A stretch of 15,020 nucleotides of DNA from HGM10836 sp964430375. Lineage in GTDB: Bacteria > Bacillota_I > Bacilli_A > RF39 > UBA660. The stretch lies in assembly GCA_964430375.1 (NCBI GenBank), contig CAYSEZ010000021.1, positions 1 to 15,020 on the forward strand, read 5' to 3'. The notes below the pieces were generated by a model. The model did no database searches. It was not told where the DNA came from and worked only from the letters and a program-made list of their open reading frames with translations. Of this stretch, positions 1 to 6,821 are shown piece by piece (the first letter of the stretch is position 1; every line of letters begins with the position of its first letter). The position numbers and the translations under genes were made by a program.

Positions 1-56
1 AATTTTTATCTAAATTAAATAAACTAATTTTATTTTAGTAAAAATAACATAAAAAC

Positions 57-85
57 TTTGCATTTATTTTGAAATGTTATATAAT
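57..85 (+). promoter_or_regulatory. Probable sigma-A promoter of the first gene
   Basis: A perfect -10 hexamer TATAAT (80-85) lies 17 nt downstream of a weak -35, TTTGCA (57-62). Transcription would start near 92, leaving a leader of about 12 nt that is mostly the ribosome binding site GGAGGA (95-100). Confidence 0.5.
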
Positions 86-103
86 TATACTAGTGGAGGA
101 AAT

Positions 104-382
104 ATGAAGAAAAGAAAAGTAAGAAATTTTATAATGGCTATATTAGATGTTTTAATAGTTTTAATTGTTGTTTATTTTATAATTGGTTATATTAATTTTT
201 ATAATTTAAGTAACGATAAGGAGCCTTTTTTTGTAGTAAAAGAAGATAATTATACTACTACAAGTGGTGATAAAATATATACTTATGATAATATTATTTA
301 TAAAATTGTAAAACAAGAGAAACCTGGAGAAAGTATTTCTTATAGCTTAAAATTATGGTTTATGGACGATATTAATGATTAA
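104..382 (+). CDS. Small membrane-anchored protein of unknown function
   Basis: This 92-residue protein has a basic N-terminus (MKKRKVRNF), one hydrophobic segment at about residues 9-30, and a hydrophilic tail of about 60 residues. A frame beginning upstream at 74 exists, but GGAGGA (95-100) is placed for the ATG at 104, and the upstream ATG would precede the likely transcription start. The motif 'PFFVVKE' followed later by 'YDNIIYKIVK' resembles, from memory, short single-pass proteins of Firmicutes that carry a 'P.F..K......Y.G.GYKI' pattern. No function is known to me. With few positive charges after the helix, the tail may face outside, but topology is not certain. It is a single-gene unit with its own promoter and terminator. 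Confidence 0.75.
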   Translation: MKKRKVRNFIMAILDVLIVLIVVYFIIGYINFYNLSNDKEPFFVVKEDNYTTTSGDKIYTYDNIIYKIVKQEKPGESISYSLKLWFMDDIND

Positions 383-404
383 CACTAAATAGTGTTTTTC
401 TTTT
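381..404 (+). terminator. Rho-independent terminator
   Basis: The stem AACACT/AGTGTT (381-386/391-396) has an AAAT loop and is followed by TTTCTTTT. It overlaps the stop codon of the preceding gene. Confidence 0.65.
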
Positions 405-436
405 CAAAAAATATTTAAATTTTATATAAATTGTTT

Positions 437-453
437 TATAATAATAATGTGAT
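437..453 (+). promoter_or_regulatory. -10 box and short-leader ribosome binding site of the VTT/rmuC operon
   Basis: TATAAT (437-442) has only a weak -35 (TTTAAA, 414-419, 17-nt spacer). The predicted start of transcription is about 449, the first base of GTGAT (449-453). GTGAT is complementary to the AUCAC part of the 16S rRNA 3' end and is followed 4 nt later by the ATG. Confidence 0.45.
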
Positions 454-457
454 AAAT

Positions 458-1039
458 ATGGATAAAGTAGTAGATATAATAAATGTTTTAATAACATATA
501 TGAGTAATTTAGGATTAGTTGGAAGTTTTTTTATAATTGTTTTAGAATCAATTATTCCAGTTATCCCACTTACTGTTTTTGTAGGACTTAATGTTGCAGT
601 ATATGGGATGCTTATTGGATATATAGTAAGTTATGCTGGAACTATATGTGGATGTATGCTTTCTTTTATACTGTTTAGATTTGTATTTAGGAACCTTTTT
701 TATAAAATATTTAAAGGTAAAACAAAAGAAAAAATAGAAAAACTAATGACTAGAATATCTAATATAGATTATAACGTTTTAGTAGTAATAATTGCTATGC
801 CATTTACACCAGCTTTTGCAATTAATATAGCTGCGGGATTATCAAATATAAAAGCATCAAAATATTTATTTTCTATTTTAATAGGTAAACTTGCATCTGT
901 ATATGTTTGGTGTTTTATTGGAGATAACTTTTTAGATTGTTTAGAAAATCCTATATTAATTATAAAACTTATAATTATATTGTTTGTATGTTATATATTA
1001 AGTAAAATAGTAGAAAAAATATTTAATGTGGAGGAGTAA
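458..1039 (+). CDS. VTT-domain (TVP38/DedA-like) membrane protein
   Basis: The 193-residue protein has about five or six hydrophobic segments. It matches the VTT/SNARE-associated superfamily: 'ESIIPVIPLTVFVG' near residues 30-43 corresponds to the family's E..P..P re-entrant loop, and 'MPFTPAFAINIAAGLSNI' to the second half-helix pair with its conserved P and G residues. Members are implicated in lipid or undecaprenyl-phosphate movement across membranes (DedA) or are uncharacterised (TVP38). Nothing here distinguishes these roles. I chose ATG 458 over an in-frame TTG at 431, because TTG 431 precedes the -10 box and GTGAT lies 4 nt before 458. The stop at 1037-1039 is one base from the rmuC start and contains part of its ribosome binding region, so the two genes are co-transcribed and probably translationally coupled. 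Confidence 0.8.
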   Translation: MDKVVDIINVLITYMSNLGLVGSFFIIVLESIIPVIPLTVFVGLNVAVYGMLIGYIVSYAGTICGCMLSFILFRFVFRNLFYKIFKGKTKEKIEKLMTRISNIDYNVLVVIIAMPFTPAFAINIAAGLSNIKASKYLFSILIGKLASVYVWCFIGDNFLDCLENPILIIKLIIILFVCYILSKIVEKIFNVEE

Positions 1040-1040
1040 T

Positions 1041-2093
1041 ATGGAATATATAATAATTGGATTACTTGTACTTATAGTAATACTTGTAATGATATCAATA
1101 TTTAAAGATAATAAAAATAATAAGTTAGATAGTTTAGAACTTAGTATAACACGTGATATATCATCACTGAAGGAATCACTTAGTAAAGATTTTGAAAAAC
1201 TTAATGAAAAACAAGAAACTAGGTTATTATTAATGGATGAAAAAGTAAATGAAAAACTAGATCAGAATTTTGAAAGAACTAATAAAACATTTACTAATTT
1301 ATTAGAAAGATTAACTAAAATAGATGAAGCACAAAAGAAGATAGATAATTTATCTAATGATATAATATCTCTTCAAACAATATTAACAGATAAAAAAACA
1401 CGTGGTATTTTTGGAGAGGTTAATCTAGAATATATTTTATCTAGTGTTTTTGGAGATAATAATAAAAAAATATATGAAATGCAACATAAAATGTCTAATG
1501 GTTATATCGCAGATTCTATTTTATATGCACCAGAGCCACTTGGTACTATTGCAATAGATTCAAAATTTCCACTAGAACATTATCGTTTAATGGTTGATAA
1601 AAATATAAGTAAACTAGATAGAGAAAAATATGAAAAATTATTTAAAATTGATGTGAAAAAACATATAGATGCAATAAGTGAAAAATATATCATACCTGGA
1701 GAAACTACTGATAGTGCAATTATGTTTTTGCCTGCTGAGGCAATTTTTGCAGAACTTAATGCATATCATTTAGATATAATTGATTATGCTTATAAAAAGA
1801 AAGTATGGATAGTAAGTCCTACTACGTTAATATCTACTTTAACTGTAATAGAAATGGTAATTAAAAATATAGAAAGAGATAAATATACTTCTGTTATTCA
1901 TGAAGAGTTAAATAAATTAGGAATAGAATTTAATCGTTATAAAGATAGATGGGATAAATTATCTAGAAGTATAGAAACAGTAAGTCGTGATGTAAATGAT
2001 ATACATACTACTACAGAGAAAATTACTAAAAGATTTAATAGTATTTCTAAAGTAGAATTAGATAATACTGATAATAATGATGTATTAGAATAA
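1041..2093 (+). CDS. rmuC: RmuC family DNA recombination protein
   Basis: The protein has 350 residues. Residues 2-21 form an N-terminal membrane anchor, about 25-115 a charged coiled coil, and about 120-300 the RmuC domain. Family hallmarks are 'TRGIFGEVNLEYIL' (120-133), 'AIDSKFPLEHY' (171-181) and 'IMFLPAEAIFAELN' (227-240). The Asp and Lys of 'IDSKFPLE' fit the restriction-endonuclease-like fold proposed for this family. RmuC limits DNA inversions at short inverted repeats in E. coli; its enzymatic activity is not well defined. The start is ATG 1041, with GGAGG at 1030-1034; an in-frame ATG at 1026 overlaps that site and is less likely. A strong terminator follows. Confidence 0.9.
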   Translation: MEYIIIGLLVLIVILVMISIFKDNKNNKLDSLELSITRDISSLKESLSKDFEKLNEKQETRLLLMDEKVNEKLDQNFERTNKTFTNLLERLTKIDEAQKKIDNLSNDIISLQTILTDKKTRGIFGEVNLEYILSSVFGDNNKKIYEMQHKMSNGYIADSILYAPEPLGTIAIDSKFPLEHYRLMVDKNISKLDREKYEKLFKIDVKKHIDAISEKYIIPGETTDSAIMFLPAEAIFAELNAYHLDIIDYAYKKKVWIVSPTTLISTLTVIEMVIKNIERDKYTSVIHEELNKLGIEFNRYKDRWDKLSRSIETVSRDVNDIHTTTEKITKRFNSISKVELDNTDNNDVLE

Positions 2094-2100
2094 AATAAGT

Positions 2101-2138
2101 AAATAGAGGGTAATATACTTTCTATTTTGTTTTGTTTT
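2101..2138 (+). terminator. Rho-independent terminator after rmuC
   Basis: An 11-bp stem including two G.U pairs joins 2101-2111 to 2117-2127 (outer arm AAATAGA/TCTATTT), with loop AATAT. It is followed by the T-rich tract TGTTTTGTTTT. Confidence 0.75.
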
Positions 2139-2215
2139 AATAGTAATTTTTAGATATAGTAAAAGTTGTATTTACTTTGAGAATTAATATATTTTAATAA
2201 ATTTAAAAAAAATAT

Positions 2216-2243
2216 TTTACTTTGTATTTGTTTCTGCTATAAT
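2216..2243 (+). promoter_or_regulatory. Extended -10 promoter of the TM2 gene
   Basis: TGC-TATAAT (2235-2243) is an extended -10. A partial -35, TTTACT (2216-2221), lies 16 nt upstream. Transcription would begin near 2250, at the ribosome binding site AAAGGAG (2251-2257). Confidence 0.6.
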
Positions 2244-2264
2244 AAAGTAGAAAGGAGTTTGCAT

Positions 2265-2723
2265 ATGGCTAAAATTATAAAAATCAAAGATGACGTTGTT
2301 TCTATTGGTACTGATTCAGGAGGAATAAAAGAAGTAAGAATAGCAGATATTAATTTTGATCCATCTATAGGGGATGAAGTAGAAGTGTTTGAATCTGAAA
2401 ACAATTTAATTGTTACAAAAAAAGAAGAATCAAAAGAAAATAATTCAGTTTCAGGAATAAACATTAATGTAAGTAATAATCAAAATAGTGTAGAGCCTAC
2501 TTATTCTACTGGTGATACTAAGGCAGTAAATAAAGTTACATATTGTTTATTAGCAATTTTTCTAGGTGGAATTGGAGTTCATAAGTTTTATGCAGGAAAA
2601 ACAGGGGCTGGAATTTTATATTTGTTATTCTGTTGGACATGTGTTCCTAGTTTTATTGCTTTTATTGAATTTATAGTTGCATTATGTAAAAAAGCTGATA
2701 CTAACGGAAATATATTAGTTTAA
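2265..2723 (+). CDS. TM2-domain membrane protein with N-terminal soluble domain
   Basis: The protein has 152 residues. Residues 1-55 are rich in alternating hydrophobic residues and end in 'GDEVEVFESENNLIVTKK', which suggests a small beta-barrel (SH3/OB-like) cytoplasmic domain. Residues 56-88 form an Asn/Ser-rich linker. Residues 90-145 are a TM2 domain: two membrane helices with the conserved turn 'GGIGVHKFYAGK' (101-112). The biochemical role of TM2 proteins is generally unknown. The start is ATG 2265, 7 nt after AAAGGAG; a TTG two codons upstream falls inside the ribosome binding site and is rejected. The gene forms a single transcription unit between its own promoter and terminator. Confidence 0.82.
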   Translation: MAKIIKIKDDVVSIGTDSGGIKEVRIADINFDPSIGDEVEVFESENNLIVTKKEESKENNSVSGININVSNNQNSVEPTYSTGDTKAVNKVTYCLLAIFLGGIGVHKFYAGKTGAGILYLLFCWTCVPSFIAFIEFIVALCKKADTNGNILV

Positions 2724-2733
2724 TATTATTTTG

Positions 2734-2772
2734 TACATCTCAATAATAAATATTATTTTGAGATGTATTTTT
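2734..2772 (+). terminator. Rho-independent terminator after the TM2 gene
   Basis: The stem TACATCTCAA/TTGAGATGTA (2734-2743/2758-2767) is perfect over 10 bp. It encloses a loop that can extend through AATA/TATT pairing and is followed by TTTTTAT. Confidence 0.8.
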
Positions 2773-2842
2773 ATGGAATATGATATATGTTAATTTTATT
2801 TAATTATTGATAAAATGAACATAAGTAAGCATATGAAAATTG

Positions 2843-2877
2843 TAATTAAAAAGAAGATTTTATGTGAATCTTCTTTT
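2843..2877 (-). terminator. Terminator of the four-Cys gene (minus strand)
   Basis: The stem AAAAGAAGATT/AATCTTCTTTT (2849-2859/2867-2877) is 11 bp with a 7-nt loop. On the minus strand it ends in TTTTTAATTA. It overlaps the stop codon of the gene it terminates. Confidence 0.65.
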
Positions 2878-3376
2878 AGTTAGTTTTATTTCTTACTTTT
2901 GGTTTATCTATATTATATGTTGTTCCTATTCCATATAGTTTTTCTAAATTAATTATCATTTCTATATATATATTAATTGCATCATCTATTTTTCCTTCTT
3001 TTACTTTGTTATAAGCAGGTTTAATAGCGGTTTCTAATGCAATTTTTGCTACTTGTTTACTGTTCTCAGAATTATATAAGCAAGAACTTATTAGTGGACC
3101 TGTTATATCATAAATTTCAAGTAATTTAGAATATTCTTCATCTTGTTCCATGTAAGTACATACGTTATCAAATGTATTAAAATATTCTTCTTTTTCTTTG
3201 GTGTTTAAAATATCACATATAGTAGATGTAACATAACGTCTTGGAATAGCATGACGACATGCTCTACTATCAGGTTTATAATATTTTCTAAAGTAACTAC
3301 AATAATACTGTGATCTATCATATCTAGAACTATCTTTTAAATCCATAAGTGCACAATCATAACAATTAAATACCAT
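2876..3376 (-). CDS. Hypothetical protein with an N-terminal four-cysteine motif
   Basis: The 166-residue protein opens with C5-x2-C8, then C26 and C40 followed by 'RHAIPRR'. The spacing C-x2-C-x17-C-x13-C suggests a small zinc- or Fe-S-binding module. The remaining two thirds is mostly predicted helix ('SKQVAKIALETAIKPAYNK') with no recognised catalytic motif and no signal peptide. I do not recognise a named family. The start at 3376 has a perfect AAGGAGGT ribosome binding site (3382-3389). The frame is open further upstream, but that extension would cross the promoter and is rejected. It has the best -35/-10 pair of any protein gene in the window and is divergent from tRNA-Ser. Confidence 0.75.
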   Translation of the reverse strand: MVFNCYDCALMDLKDSSRYDRSQYYCSYFRKYYKPDSRACRHAIPRRYVTSTICDILNTKEKEEYFNTFDNVCTYMEQDEEYSKLLEIYDITGPLISSCLYNSENSKQVAKIALETAIKPAYNKVKEGKIDDAINIYIEMIINLEKLYGIGTTYNIDKPKVRNKTN

Positions 3377-3401
3377 AAATAACCTCCTTGATTGGTTATA
3401 T

Positions 3402-3430
3402 ATTATATAATAAAAAAATTTTTTTGTCAA
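3402..3430 (-). promoter_or_regulatory. Consensus sigma-A promoter of the four-Cys gene
   Basis: On the minus strand this is TTGACA (3425-3430), a 17-nt spacer, then TATAAT (3402-3407). All 12 consensus bases match. Confidence 0.85.
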
Positions 3431-3444
3431 ATTGCATAAAATAG

Positions 3445-3473
3445 TTGAAAAATCTGAAAAAATAGCATATAAT
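3445..3473 (+). promoter_or_regulatory. Sigma-A promoter of tRNA-Ser
   Basis: TTGAAA (3445-3450), a 17-nt spacer and TATAAT (3468-3473), which matches 11 of 12 consensus bases. It is back to back with the promoter at 3402-3430: the two -35 boxes are only 14 bp apart. Confidence 0.85.
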
Positions 3474-3501
3474 AAAAATACGTTTAAAGAAAAACGCACT
3501 T

Positions 3502-3592
3502 GGAGTGGTACTCAAGAGGCTGAAGAGGCGCCCCTGCTAAGGGTGTAGATCGGGTAACTGGTGCGAGGGTTCAAATCCCTCCCGCTCCGCCA
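3502..3592 (+). tRNA. tRNA-Ser (anticodon GCT)
   Basis: The 91-nt class II tRNA has acceptor stem GGAGTGG (3502-3508) pairing with CCGCTCC (3582-3588), discriminator G3589 and encoded CCA (3590-3592). The anticodon stem CGCCC/GGGTG (3529-3533/3541-3545) encloses loop CTGCTAA with anticodon GCT at 3536-3538, reading AGC/AGT. A long variable arm, diagnostic of Ser, spans about 3546-3564. The T arm has GAGGG/CCCTC around TTCAAAT. AGT is heavily used by the genes here. Confidence 0.96.
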
Positions 3593-3604
3593 TATAAGAA
3601 AGAT

Positions 3605-3625
3605 AACCTCGAAAGAGGTTTTTTT
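3605..3625 (+). terminator. Terminator between tRNA-Ser and the downstream membrane gene
   Basis: The stem AACCTC/GAGGTT has a GAAA tetraloop and is followed by TTTTT. The next gene starts only 17 nt later with no clear promoter between, so this hairpin may act as a partial attenuator. Confidence 0.8.
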
Positions 3626-3641
3626 GATAAAGGGAGAGTAT

Positions 3642-4160
3642 ATGACAGAGACTATAATTAATAGTATTTTAAATTTATTTAATTTTTTAACTGATGTAAA
3701 GTTTGGTAAAGAAATATTAGTTTTTATTATTTCGCTTCTTCCAGTACTTGAACTCCGTGGAGGATTACTTGCAGCATCTCTTCTTGGATTAAAAGCTATA
3801 CCTAGTTATATTATTTCAATTATTGGTAATGTTTTACCTATACCATTTATACTTTTACTTATTAATAAAATAATAGATAGATGTAAGAACAGTAAACATA
3901 AAAAACTTAATAAGTTTGCAAATTATTTAACTAATAAAGTGGATAAAAATAAAGAAAGTATTGAAAAATATAGTTTCTGGGGATTGGTTATTTTTGTTGG
4001 GATTCCTCTTCCTGGGACAGGTGCTTGGACTGGTTCTTTAATCGCTGGTGTTTTAAATATGGATAGGAAGAAATCTTTTTTAGCAATTTTACTTGGAGTA
4101 TTTATGGCTAGTATTATTATGATGATTATATCTTTTGGGCTTTTAAAACAGATAATATAA
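3642..4160 (+). CDS. COG2426 / small multidrug export-like membrane protein
   Basis: The 172-residue, strongly hydrophobic protein has about five helices. Two blocks identify it: 'LPVLELRGGL' (33-42) and 'GIPLPGTGAWTGSLIAG' (120-136). These match the small multidrug export family (Pfam Sm_multidrug_ex, COG2426). The family name rests on weak evidence and the substrate is unknown. A basic loop (about 79-110) lies between the halves. The start is ATG 3642, 5 nt after AGGGAG (3631-3636). The open frame extends back through tRNA-Ser, which cannot be coding. No convincing promoter lies between the tRNA terminator and this start, so expression probably depends on read-through from the tRNA promoter. 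Confidence 0.82.
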   Translation: MTETIINSILNLFNFLTDVKFGKEILVFIISLLPVLELRGGLLAASLLGLKAIPSYIISIIGNVLPIPFILLLINKIIDRCKNSKHKKLNKFANYLTNKVDKNKESIEKYSFWGLVIFVGIPLPGTGAWTGSLIAGVLNMDRKKSFLAILLGVFMASIIMMIISFGLLKQII

Positions 4161-4191
4161 TGATTTTTTACTTTAGTTATCTTGTTTTTTT

Positions 4192-4211
4192 TGATATAAT
4201 ATTGTTGTGAT
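4192..4211 (+). promoter_or_regulatory. Extended -10 promoter and GTGAT ribosome binding site of lspA
   Basis: TGA-TATAAT (4192-4200) has no good -35. The expected transcription start is near 4207, the first base of GTGAT (4207-4211), 3 nt before the ATG. The 5' leader would be only about 8 nt. Confidence 0.55.
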
Positions 4212-4214
4212 ATT

Positions 4215-4679
4215 ATGAAAAAGAAAATTTATATAATTAGTATTATTTGTTTTATATGTGATTTAATAAGTAAATTATTAATGTTAAAATTAGATAAAAC
4301 TATTACTGTTATACCTAAGTTTTTTTATCTTGTTTTAGTTAAAAATACTGGGGCAGCTTTTTCAAGTTTTGAAGGTTTTACTTTATTTTTTATAGTTATT
4401 GCTATAGTTGTACTTTTTTATATTATTAAGTATATAAATAAAAATAAATTATCATTACTTGAAGAAATATCATATTCCTTATTAATCGGGGGTATTCTTG
4501 GTAATTTATTTGATAGAATTGTTTATAATGAAGTAATTGATTTTTTAAGTTTTAATTTTTTTGGATATAGTTTTCCGGTTTTTAATTTAGCAGATGTTTT
4601 TATTTGTAGTGGTGCATTTTTAATGTTTATATATATAATAAGGGAGGGTAAACATGAAGTTAGTAGTAGAAATAAGTAA
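4215..4679 (+). CDS. lspA: Lipoprotein signal peptidase (signal peptidase II)
   Basis: The 154-residue aspartic protease has four membrane helices and cleaves lipid-modified prolipoproteins ahead of the lipidated Cys. Conserved blocks are 'VKNTGAAFS' (42-50), 'GGILGNLFDRI' (92-102), 'EVIDFL' (106-111) and 'FPVFNLADVFI' (120-130). The catalytic pair is D109 and D127, with N44, N97 and D100 as further conserved residues. Length is normal for Bacillota. The 3' end overlaps the next gene by 26 nt. The lspA-rluD pairing is common in Bacillota. Confidence 0.97.
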   Translation: MKKKIYIISIICFICDLISKLLMLKLDKTITVIPKFFYLVLVKNTGAAFSSFEGFTLFFIVIAIVVLFYIIKYINKNKLSLLEEISYSLLIGGILGNLFDRIVYNEVIDFLSFNFFGYSFPVFNLADVFICSGAFLMFIYIIREGKHEVSSRNK

Positions 4680-5538
4680 TGAAAGATTAGATAAGTTTTT
4701 AACTTGTAATACTTCTTTTTCTAGAAGTAAAGTGCAAAAACTTATTAAAGAATCTAAAATTTTAGTAAATGGAAATGTTGTAAGTTCTAGTTATATGGTA
4801 AAAATAGATGATGTAGTAGAAATATTAGAAGTTACTAATGAAGAAATATTATTAGAACCTGAAGAAATGGATATTGATATAGTATATGAAGATGAATATT
4901 TAGCAATTATAAATAAAAAAAGTGGTGTTGTAGTGCATCCTGCAGTTGGTAATTATAATCATACTTTAGTTAATGGTTTACTTTATCATTTTAATAGTGT
5001 TAGTAATAAAGATTCGATAAGACCTGGTATAGTTCATAGACTTGATAAAGATACAAGTGGACTTATGGTTGTAGCTAAAAATGATTTAGTACATGAAAAA
5101 CTTTCTCTTATGATAAAGAATAAAGAAGTAGAAAGACGTTATCTTGCTTTAGTATGGGGCGTTGTAATGCATGATAAAGGCACGATTGATGCTCCGATAG
5201 GTAGAGATATAAATAATAGACAAAAGTATAGTGTAACTAATATTAATAGTAAGGATTCTATAACTCATTTTAAGGTTATTCAAAGATTTAGTGATGCTAC
5301 TTTAATTGAATGCAAACTAGAAACTGGTAGAACTCATCAAATAAGGGTACATATGGATTATATAAAACATCCTATTGTAAATGATCCTTTATATGGTAAT
5401 AGAAAGATATTTAATGATTTTGGGCAAATGCTTCATTCTAAAAGTATAAAATTTATTCATCCAGTAACTGGTAAAGAATTATTTTATGAAGTAGATGCTC
5501 CGAAAGAGTTTTATGAAATACTTGATAATTTTAAGTGA
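4654..5538 (+). CDS. RluA/RluD-family pseudouridine synthase with S4 domain
   Basis: The 294-residue protein converts specific uridines to pseudouridine, most likely in 23S rRNA. Residues 1-60 form an S4 RNA-binding domain ('RLDKFL', 'SRSKVQKLIKESKILVNG'). The synthase domain follows with 'GIVHRLDKDTSGLMVVAK' (125-142); the Asp of HRLD (D131) is the catalytic residue. Later hallmarks are 'GRTHQIRVHM' and 'HPIVNDPLYG'. The start ATG 4654 lies within the end of lspA, 6 nt after GGGAGG (4642-4647), which implies coupled translation. Which uridines it modifies cannot be told from sequence, so I leave the symbol empty; the lspA neighbour suggests the YlyB/RluD group. Confidence 0.93.
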   Translation: MKLVVEISNERLDKFLTCNTSFSRSKVQKLIKESKILVNGNVVSSSYMVKIDDVVEILEVTNEEILLEPEEMDIDIVYEDEYLAIINKKSGVVVHPAVGNYNHTLVNGLLYHFNSVSNKDSIRPGIVHRLDKDTSGLMVVAKNDLVHEKLSLMIKNKEVERRYLALVWGVVMHDKGTIDAPIGRDINNRQKYSVTNINSKDSITHFKVIQRFSDATLIECKLETGRTHQIRVHMDYIKHPIVNDPLYGNRKIFNDFGQMLHSKSIKFIHPVTGKELFYEVDAPKEFYEILDNFK

Positions 5539-5544
5539 TTTTAT

Positions 5545-5580
5545 TTGTAAACTTACTAATTTAGTATTATAATAGTAAGT
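5545..5580 (+). promoter_or_regulatory. Rhomboid-gene promoter containing a palindrome
   Basis: TTGTAA (5545-5550), a 17-nt spacer and TATAAT (5568-5573). A perfect 8-bp inverted repeat, ACTTACTA (5551-5558) and TAGTAAGT (5573-5580), brackets the -10 and covers the likely start site. That layout suits an operator. There is no T-run, so a terminator is unlikely. Confidence 0.5.
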
Positions 5581-5601
5581 ATTAAAGAGGATGGTGATAT
5601 T

Positions 5602-6738
5602 ATGGAATTTAATTCTTCAGAAAAAGATGAAATAGTAATGAAATTATTACATTATTTTATGATAGATAGAAATTATAATCCTGTTATTTTACATGGTGTA
5701 AAAAATGAAATATGGCTAGAAAATATGAATGAAGATTATAAACTTATAAGAATAGTTTCTGGTTATATTCATAATAATGAACAACTTGATTTTGATTTAT
5801 TTAAGACTAAGAAAATAGCAAAAGATATAAAAAGAAAAACATATAATTATAGTATGAAAGTACTTTCTATATTTATGGATTTAGGAGATAATGTTAAACT
5901 ACATGATGAAAAAAATGTTAATTGTATATACTTAAATGATGAATCTGATTTAAAAAAGTATGATTTTATATATGAATATTTTCCTGATATTAGTGATAAA
6001 TTAGTATTTAATGAAAAGGGTGTTAGTTTATTTTTAAAGATTACTGATGATATAAATAAGAAGAATAAGGAGGATGAAAAGATGAGTGAAGAGATATTTA
6101 GTCCAAAAAAACCTATTGTTACTTATATACTTATTTGTATAAATGTAGTTATGTTTTTACTTCAAAAGTTTTTTAATTTAGATAGTTTTTTGATTAATAC
6201 TTTTGCATTATATGGACCTTTTGTAAGAGAAGGTGAGTTTTATAGATTGATTACTTGTGCTTTTTTACATGCTGATATATTTCATATTTTGTTTAATATG
6301 TATGCACTTTATGTTCTTGGAAGTCAGGCTGAAAGTTTCTTTGGTAAGTTTAAGTTTAGTGTTATTTATTTATTTAGTACGGTTTGTGCTAGTATGTTAT
6401 CAATATTATTAAATATAGATGGTGTAAGTATTGGAGCCTCTGGCGCCATATTTGGTATACTTGGTGCTTTACTTTATTTTGGATATAATTTTAGAGTATA
6501 CCTTGGTAATACTTTAGTAAGACAGATTCTTCCTATTATAATTGTTAATTTATTATTTGGTTTTATGGTATCTTCAATAGATAATTTTGCTCATATTGGA
6601 GGTTTAATAGGTGGTTTTCTTATTACTATGGGACTTGGTATTAAATCTAAATCAAATGATAATAAAGTAAATGGATATATATTTAGTTTAATATATTTTA
6701 TGTTTTTAATAGTTATGAATTTTATTGTTTTTGAATGA
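5602..6738 (+). CDS. Rhomboid family intramembrane serine protease (GluP/YqgP-like)
   Basis: The 378-residue protein has a soluble N-terminal region (1-165) joined to a rhomboid domain (166-348) and a seventh hydrophobic helix (about 357-376). Catalytic features are 'GASGAIFG' with Ser280, 'AHIGG' with His331, and 'HADIFHILFNMYAL' (223-236) with His228 and Asn232 for the oxyanion hole. The N-terminal extension plus extra helix resembles Bacillus YqgP/GluP, which cleaves membrane proteins; the substrate here is unknown. The start ATG 5602 is preceded by GGTGAT at a 3-nt gap. An internal AAGGAGG (6067-6073), 8 nt before Met161 (ATG 6082), could start a second form of 218 residues holding just the rhomboid domain. 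Confidence 0.92.
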   Translation: MEFNSSEKDEIVMKLLHYFMIDRNYNPVILHGVKNEIWLENMNEDYKLIRIVSGYIHNNEQLDFDLFKTKKIAKDIKRKTYNYSMKVLSIFMDLGDNVKLHDEKNVNCIYLNDESDLKKYDFIYEYFPDISDKLVFNEKGVSLFLKITDDINKKNKEDEKMSEEIFSPKKPIVTYILICINVVMFLLQKFFNLDSFLINTFALYGPFVREGEFYRLITCAFLHADIFHILFNMYALYVLGSQAESFFGKFKFSVIYLFSTVCASMLSILLNIDGVSIGASGAIFGILGALLYFGYNFRVYLGNTLVRQILPIIIVNLLFGFMVSSIDNFAHIGGLIGGFLITMGLGIKSKSNDNKVNGYIFSLIYFMFLIVMNFIVFE

Positions 6739-6744
6739 TATTAA

Positions 6745-6813
6745 TAATTAAATAAAAATAGACTTTAGTTGATGTTAACTTAGTTTGAAACATCATACTT
6801 TGTCTATTTTTTA
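6745..6813. terminator. Bidirectional terminator between the rhomboid and HNH genes
   Basis: The outer stem AAAATAGAC/GTCTATTTT (6755-6763/6802-6810) and an inner stem TGATGTT/AACATCA (6770-6776/6789-6795) are separated by an internal loop. T-runs follow on both strands (6807-6812 plus; 6754-6758 read on minus). It serves two convergent genes. Confidence 0.7.
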
Positions 6814-6821
6814 TTAATAAA

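Noticed and set aside
2237..2464. Minus-strand open frame opposite the start of the TM2 gene
   Set aside because: It has no ribosome binding site, overlaps the promoter and N-terminus of a well-supported gene, and its Ser/Phe-rich product is typical of antisense translation.
3561..3641. N-terminal extension of the COG2426 frame into the tRNA gene
   Set aside because: It would translate tRNA-Ser and its terminator. ATG 3642 has a suitable ribosome binding site and gives the family's usual N-terminus.
5551..5580. Palindrome considered as a terminator for the pseudouridine synthase gene
   Set aside because: Neither strand has a T-run after the stem, and it overlaps a promoter, so an operator is the better reading.
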